From Halobellus salinus (GTDB taxonomy: Archaea; Halobacteriota; Halobacteria; Halobacteriales; Haloferacaceae), in NCBI RefSeq assembly GCF_014646875.1, contig NZ_BMOC01000016.1, positions 1 to 64,000 of the forward strand: DNA of 64,000 bases, written 5' to 3'. Below are positions 60,012 to 64,000 of the stretch, piece after piece (position 1 is the stretch's first letter; each line of letters begins with the position of its first letter). Made by a program: the position numbers and the translations under genes. Below the pieces are notes generated by a model. That model was not told the origin of the DNA and did no database searches. It worked only from the letters and a program-made list of their open reading frames with translations.

Positions 60012-62113
60012 GTCTACTCGAAGTCGACGACGTGAAGATCACGTATCGGATGCCGGGCGACGACGTCCACGCGGTCAACAACGTCTCGTTCTCGATCGAC
60101 GAGGGCGACAACTACGGGCTGGTGGGCGAGTCGGGGTGTGGGAAATCCACCATCGCGAAGTCCGTGCTCGGACTCCTCGACGACAACGGCGACGTCCGGT
60201 CGGGGAGCATCCGGTTCGACGGCCGGGAACTCCGCGACCTCTCGGAGCGCGACTGGATGTCGGTCCGGTGGGAGGACATCGCCTACATCCCACAGAGCGC
60301 CATGGACTCGTTGGATCCCGTGATGTCCGTCGGCGCGCAGATCCGACAGGCCATCCGGAAACACCGCGACGTCTCGAAGGCCAAAGCCGACGAGCGTGTC
60401 GCCGAGGTGTTCGAGATGGTGGGGTTGGATCCGACCCGGACGGGGGATTACCCCCACCAGTTCTCCGGCGGCATGCGCCAGCGGGTCACCATCGCTATGG
60501 CGCTGGCGCTCGACCCGGACCTCATCATCGCGGACGAGCCCACCACGGGGCTTGACGTGATCGTCCAGGACAAGATCCTGAACAAGCTCATGGAGCTCCA
60601 GGAGGAGCTCGGCAGTTCGCTGTTGCTTATCACCCACGACGTGGGCGTCGTCGCCGAGACCTGCGACGAGGTGTCGGTGCTGTACGGCGGGAAGGTGATG
60701 GAGCAGGGCGACACCGACCGGGTGTTCCGGAACCCCACGAACCCCTACACCATGGGGTTGAAGAACGCGTTCCCGGAGGTCGACGAGTTCGACGAGCAGG
60801 CCATCTCGATTCCGGGGTCGCTGCCGGACCTCACCGAGGAGCCCACGTCGTGTGTGTTCGAAAACCGGTGTCCGTTCGCCACAGAGGAGTGCGGGGCGAG
60901 CCACCCCGACCTGGTCGCGGCCAACGAACAGCTGTCGGCGTGCCACCACGTCGACGAGGCCGACGAGATGCGCGATCAGGCCAAAGACCCCGAGACCTGG
61001 GGGATCGATGTGCGGAACGAGGTCGAGCGGACGGGCGGGGTGGGCGACGTCATCCTCGAAACCGACGGCCTCGAGAAGTGGTTCAAACAGCCGCAGGGGA
61101 TCCTCGACGACTTCCGCGGCAAGGAGCCCGACTACGTCAAGGCGGTCAATAGCGTCGACCTCACGGTCCACGAGGGCGAGATCGTCGGTGTCGCCGGGGA
61201 GTCGGGGTGCGGGAAGTCGACGCTTGCGGAGGTGATCGCCGCGCTCCAGGACCGAACCGGCGGCGAGATCACCATCGACGCCACGCCGATCGACGACCTG
61301 CTGGCGGAGAACACGAAGGAGTTCCGCTCGCAGGTGCAGTTCATCTTCCAGGACCCCTTCGACTCGTTGAACCCCCGCCAGCGGGTCCGGGCGGCGGTCT
61401 CGGAACCATTGAAGATTCAGGGTCACGACCCCGAGACCATCGACCGTCGGGTCAGACAGACCGTCGAGGACGTCGGGCTCAAACCCGCCGACAAATACCT
61501 CGACCAACTCCCCGCCCAGCTGTCCGGCGGGGAGCGCCAGCGGGTCGCGATCGCACAGGCGCTCGTGCTCGAACCGACGCTGCTGATCTGCGATGAGCCG
61601 GCGTCCATGCTCGACGTGTCGTTGAAGGCGAACATCCTCAACATCCTCCGGGAGATGGCGGACGACCGCGACATCGGCATCGTCTACATCTCCCACGACC
61701 TCGCGAGTCTCACTCAGATCGCCGACCGACTGGCGGTCATGTATCTGGGTCGGATCGCGGAGATGGGGGCCACCGAGGACGTGGTCCGCACGCCGAAACA
61801 CCCCTACACGGCGTCGTTACTCGCGGCCTCGCCGCGGACCGACCCCGACGCCGACCGGAAGCGGGTGTTGCTGCCGGGCGAGCCGCCGAACCCGGTCAAC
61901 CTTCCCACCGGGTGCAACTTCGCGCCCCGGTGTCCCAAAGCCGGCGAGCAGTGTTACCGCGGCGACCCCGAGCGGTCGGAGTGCACCGAAGGCGACCACG
62001 AGGCCGCCTGCTACTTCCCGGTCGAGGACGTCGAGACGGAACTGCTTGAACGCTACATCGAGGCGCGCGAAGACGACGTCGAGGAGGTCCTCGAAGGTGG
62101 GATGACGCCTTGA
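60008..62113 (+). CDS. Fused double ATP-binding protein of peptide ABC transporter (DppD-DppF)
   Basis: A 701-aa protein with two complete ABC domains. I chose the ATG at 60008 because the open frame upstream lies within the permease gene. First half: [20 protein letters not shown], signature [33 protein letters not shown] and the oligopeptide C-terminal domain with Cys in [20 protein letters not shown]. Second half: [20 protein letters not shown], signature [34 protein letters not shown] and [17 protein letters not shown]. Both halves end in the Cys-rich motif. DppD and DppF are usually separate; a fused pair is also known in other transporters. Confidence 0.93.
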   Translation: MSLLEVDDVKITYRMPGDDVHAVNNVSFSIDEGDNYGLVGESGCGKSTIAKSVLGLLDDNGDVRSGSIRFDGRELRDLSERDWMSVRWEDIAYIPQSAMDSLDPVMSVGAQIRQAIRKHRDVSKAKADERVAEVFEMVGLDPTRTGDYPHQFSGGMRQRVTIAMALALDPDLIIADEPTTGLDVIVQDKILNKLMELQEELGSSLLLITHDVGVVAETCDEVSVLYGGKVMEQGDTDRVFRNPTNPYTMGLKNAFPEVDEFDEQAISIPGSLPDLTEEPTSCVFENRCPFATEECGASHPDLVAANEQLSACHHVDEADEMRDQAKDPETWGIDVRNEVERTGGVGDVILETDGLEKWFKQPQGILDDFRGKEPDYVKAVNSVDLTVHEGEIVGVAGESGCGKSTLAEVIAALQDRTGGEITIDATPIDDLLAENTKEFRSQVQFIFQDPFDSLNPRQRVRAAVSEPLKIQGHDPETIDRRVRQTVEDVGLKPADKYLDQLPAQLSGGERQRVAIAQALVLEPTLLICDEPASMLDVSLKANILNILREMADDRDIGIVYISHDLASLTQIADRLAVMYLGRIAEMGATEDVVRTPKHPYTASLLAASPRTDPDADRKRVLLPGEPPNPVNLPTGCNFAPRCPKAGEQCYRGDPERSECTEGDHEAACYFPVEDVETELLERYIEAREDDVEEVLEGGMTP

Positions 62114-62221
62114 CAACCTCCCCACGCTAAACCACGGTGCGTTCTCCTTGACTCTCGGTACGCGACTGCACGCGGCGTTTTGATCGGGACAAACGTACGG
62201 CGGCGGGACGGCCGGGTGGCG

Positions 62222-64000
62222 CTACTCGTCGGTCCGAACCAGCACATCGACCGCAACGGGGCCGTCGGCGGTGACGACCACCGGATTGAGGTCGAGTTCC
62301 GCCACCGCGTCGACCGACGCCGCGAGGTCGCCGACGTGCACGAGCATGTCCACGACGCCGTCAACGGGGAGCGGGTCGCCCTCTCGGCGGTCGGTCAGCA
62401 GTTCGTCTAACGCGGTCGCTTCGACCGCGCGCCGCGCGTCGCTGTGGTCGAACGGCGGCACGAGCGTCTCGCTGCCGCCGAGTGCCTCCACCAACACGCC
62501 GCCGGGACCGACCGTGACCAGCGACCCGAACACTTCACCCGGCGCGACGCCGAGCATCGCCTCGACGCCGTCGTCGATCATCGGCTGAACCAGCACGCCG
62601 GCGACGTCGTCCGCGTCGGCGTCAGCGTGGGCCACGGCGGCGCCCATCACGTCGTCGTACGCCGCCCGCACCGTCGCGGGCGAGTCGAGGCCGAGTGCCA
62701 CCGCCCCCACGTCCGTCCGGTGGGGCAGCGCCGGGGAGTCGATCTTACACACCACCGGGAACCCGAGATCCTCGGCGGCCGCAGCCGCCTCGTCGGCGTC
62801 GGTTGCTACGCGGGTGTCGACGACAGGCACGTCGTACGCGTCGAGCAGGGGTTCGGCCTCCGCCCAGGTCAGAACGCGCCCGCGGGGCAGATCGACCGCG
62901 GCGCCTCCGAGGCCCGCCGCGAGGTCGGCCCTGGAGGGCCGGGACGCCACGCGGTCGCTGTCGGCGACGTACTGCGTTGTCGAGGCGACGGCGTCGAGGC
63001 ACCGGCCCGGGTCCTCGTAGACCGGCACCGACTGCCTGAGCCGGGCGTACGGCGGTGTCGCGGTCGGGTCGTCGGGCGCCTTCCGGCCGGTCCAGAGCAC
63101 GTACACCGGGTCGTCGGCGCGATCGGCGATGGTTTCCAGATCCGCCGCGATGGTCTCGGCGCGCTCGTCGACGCCGGAGAGCCCGATCGCGAACACGTAG
63201 GCGTCGAAGGCGTCGTCGTCAAGCACTGCGTCGGCGATCTCGGGGAGCACCTCCGCGCCGTATCCTCGGATGTCCGCGGGGTTGTGGAACTCGCCGTAGG
63301 TCAGGAGTTCCTCGATGCCGAGGAGGTCGTCCTGGGTCGCCCCGTCAATGTCCGGCAGCGACAGGTCGCGCTCGGCGGCCATGTCCGCGAGCAGGCTCGC
63401 GAGCCCCCCGCTGGTGGAGGCGATACACACCCTGTCGCTGTCGGGGTCGTCGTAAGCGGTGTGGGCGGTGGCCCGCGACAGCAGGTCCGGGATGTCCGGG
63501 ACCCGCTGGACCCCGGTCTGGTCGACGGCCGCGTCCCACCCCTCGTCGCTCCCGGTGAGCGACCCCGTATGCGAGAGGGTGGCCTCCTCCGCGAGGTCGG
63601 ACTGGCCGATCTTCACGGTCAACACTGGGGTTCCGTTCCGGACCGCCCGTTCGGCCACCCGCATGAACCGCTCGGGGTCGTCGACGCCCTCGACGTAGGT
63701 ACACACCACGTCGACGGTGTCCTGTTCGGCGAGGTACGCGACGTAGTCGGTCAACCCCAGGTCGGCCTCGTTGCCGGTGGAGACGATGTGGCTGAAGTGG
63801 AGGTCCCGGTCGGCCGCGCGCTCGAAGAACGTGGTGAACGCGAGCGCTCCCGACTGGCTGACGAGGCCGATCCGGCCGGGGTCGGGCTTGCGGGAACACG
63901 TCGAGGTGAGCGTCGCGCCGCGGGCGGCCATCACACCGATGCAGTTGGGGCCGACCACCCGGATCCCGGCGGCGGCGGCGGCCTCGGCCAACCGGGCTTC
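62222..64000 (-). CDS. ADP-forming acyl-CoA synthetase (acetate-CoA ligase type), partial
   Basis: The gene runs off the window; 592 C-terminal codons are present. The N-terminal part seen is the CoA-ligase domain (GIRVVGPNCIGVMAARGATL, GRIGLVSQSGALAFTTFFER, FSHIVSTGNEADLGLTDYVA, TLSHTGSLTGSDEGWDAAVD). The last 230 residues form the ATP-grasp beta domain (VLTWAEAEPLLDAYDVPVVD, LGFPVVCKIDSPALPHRTDV, VLVQPMIDDGVEAMLGVAPG, AELDLNPVVVTADGPVAVDV). Alpha and beta are fused, as in haloarchaeal ACD. It makes ATP from acyl-CoA or activates acids. The 5' end and start are outside the window. Confidence 0.9.
   Translation of the reverse strand, partial: EARLAEAAAAAGIRVVGPNCIGVMAARGATLTSTCSRKPDPGRIGLVSQSGALAFTTFFERAADRDLHFSHIVSTGNEADLGLTDYVAYLAEQDTVDVVCTYVEGVDDPERFMRVAERAVRNGTPVLTVKIGQSDLAEEATLSHTGSLTGSDEGWDAAVDQTGVQRVPDIPDLLSRATAHTAYDDPDSDRVCIASTSGGLASLLADMAAERDLSLPDIDGATQDDLLGIEELLTYGEFHNPADIRGYGAEVLPEIADAVLDDDAFDAYVFAIGLSGVDERAETIAADLETIADRADDPVYVLWTGRKAPDDPTATPPYARLRQSVPVYEDPGRCLDAVASTTQYVADSDRVASRPSRADLAAGLGGAAVDLPRGRVLTWAEAEPLLDAYDVPVVDTRVATDADEAAAAAEDLGFPVVCKIDSPALPHRTDVGAVALGLDSPATVRAAYDDVMGAAVAHADADADDVAGVLVQPMIDDGVEAMLGVAPGEVFGSLVTVGPGGVLVEALGGSETLVPPFDHSDARRAVEATALDELLTDRREGDPLPVDGVVDMLVHVGDLAASVDAVAELDLNPVVVTADGPVAVDVLVRTDE

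Noticed and set aside
60014-61801. A 595-codon minus-strand frame opposite the fused ATPase
   Set aside because: The plus-strand product has two complete ABC domains; the antisense frame has no motif.

Overview
The window comes from a haloarchaeon. The evidence is high GC with very acidic proteins, archaeal-type RfcL and a ribosomal protein/SecY operon, RNase P protein Rpp29, e-type tRNA methylthiotransferase, Tat-exported lipoprotein solute-binding proteins, a PGF-CTERM surface protein with an S-layer-type signal peptide, Bat-like and ArsR-like regulators, and several apparently leaderless genes with a TATA box about 25 nt before the ATG. The genus cannot be fixed from the sequence alone.

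Layout. 1-333: decayed 3' end of an IS200/IS605 tnpB. 406-9686: HMG-CoA synthase (isoprenoid lipid synthesis), an Xre-type regulator, a membrane hydrolase/GNAT pair, replication factor C large subunit, an amino-acid ABC transporter and a tartrate/D-malate-type dehydrogenase. 9774-13534: CDF metal exporter, a hairpin-rich non-coding repeat, and a small locus of one wHTH regulator and two related membrane proteins. 13758-21635: tRNA-Leu, phosphoglycerate mutase, DUF1405 protein, an ArsR-like regulator with an internal heptapeptide repeat, Sua5/YrdC, a Cas4-like protein that seems to have lost its nuclease residues, NikR-like regulator, cupin, phosphoesterase and FKBP isomerase. 21798-28598: DoxX-like protein, a 4x31-bp tandem array, an SDR pseudogene, NTF2-like protein, tRNA-Pro with a partial 3' copy beside it, an archaea-specific SF2 helicase, a CBS-linked site-2 protease and a CinA-like protein. 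28679-34950: two small uncharacterised membrane proteins and a 1,213-aa PGF-CTERM surface protein.

35184-38981 looks like an accessory island: IS5-type transposase with a changed first catalytic position, lower-GC glutamine-dependent NAD synthetase, a truncated integrase, and tRNA-Gly with a degenerate partial copy of its 3' end. 39200-53783 is the conserved rpl3-to-secY operon (about 25 co-oriented genes, mostly overlapping or a few bases apart), headed by a SPOUT-type RNA methyltransferase and containing rnp1. 53847-62113 holds e-MtaB, a Bat-type regulator and a complete peptide ABC transporter (binding protein, two permeases, one fused double ATPase). 62222 to the window end is an ADP-forming acyl-CoA synthetase, cut by the edge.

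Main points of interest: (i) the peptide-binding protein at 56112-58079 reads as a circular permutation of the family-5 fold, with the usual C-terminal segment placed first; (ii) a solo Cas4-like protein keeps its four cysteines but not the PD-(D/E)XK residues; (iii) a hairpin-array repeat occurs at 1744-2120 and again, degenerate, at 10850-11170; (iv) four unrelated short tandem duplications (9689, 11224, 22183, 28570) each cover a stop codon; (v) tRNA-Pro and tRNA-Gly both carry a partial 3' copy followed by a similar spacer. No CRISPR array, rRNA or replication origin was seen.
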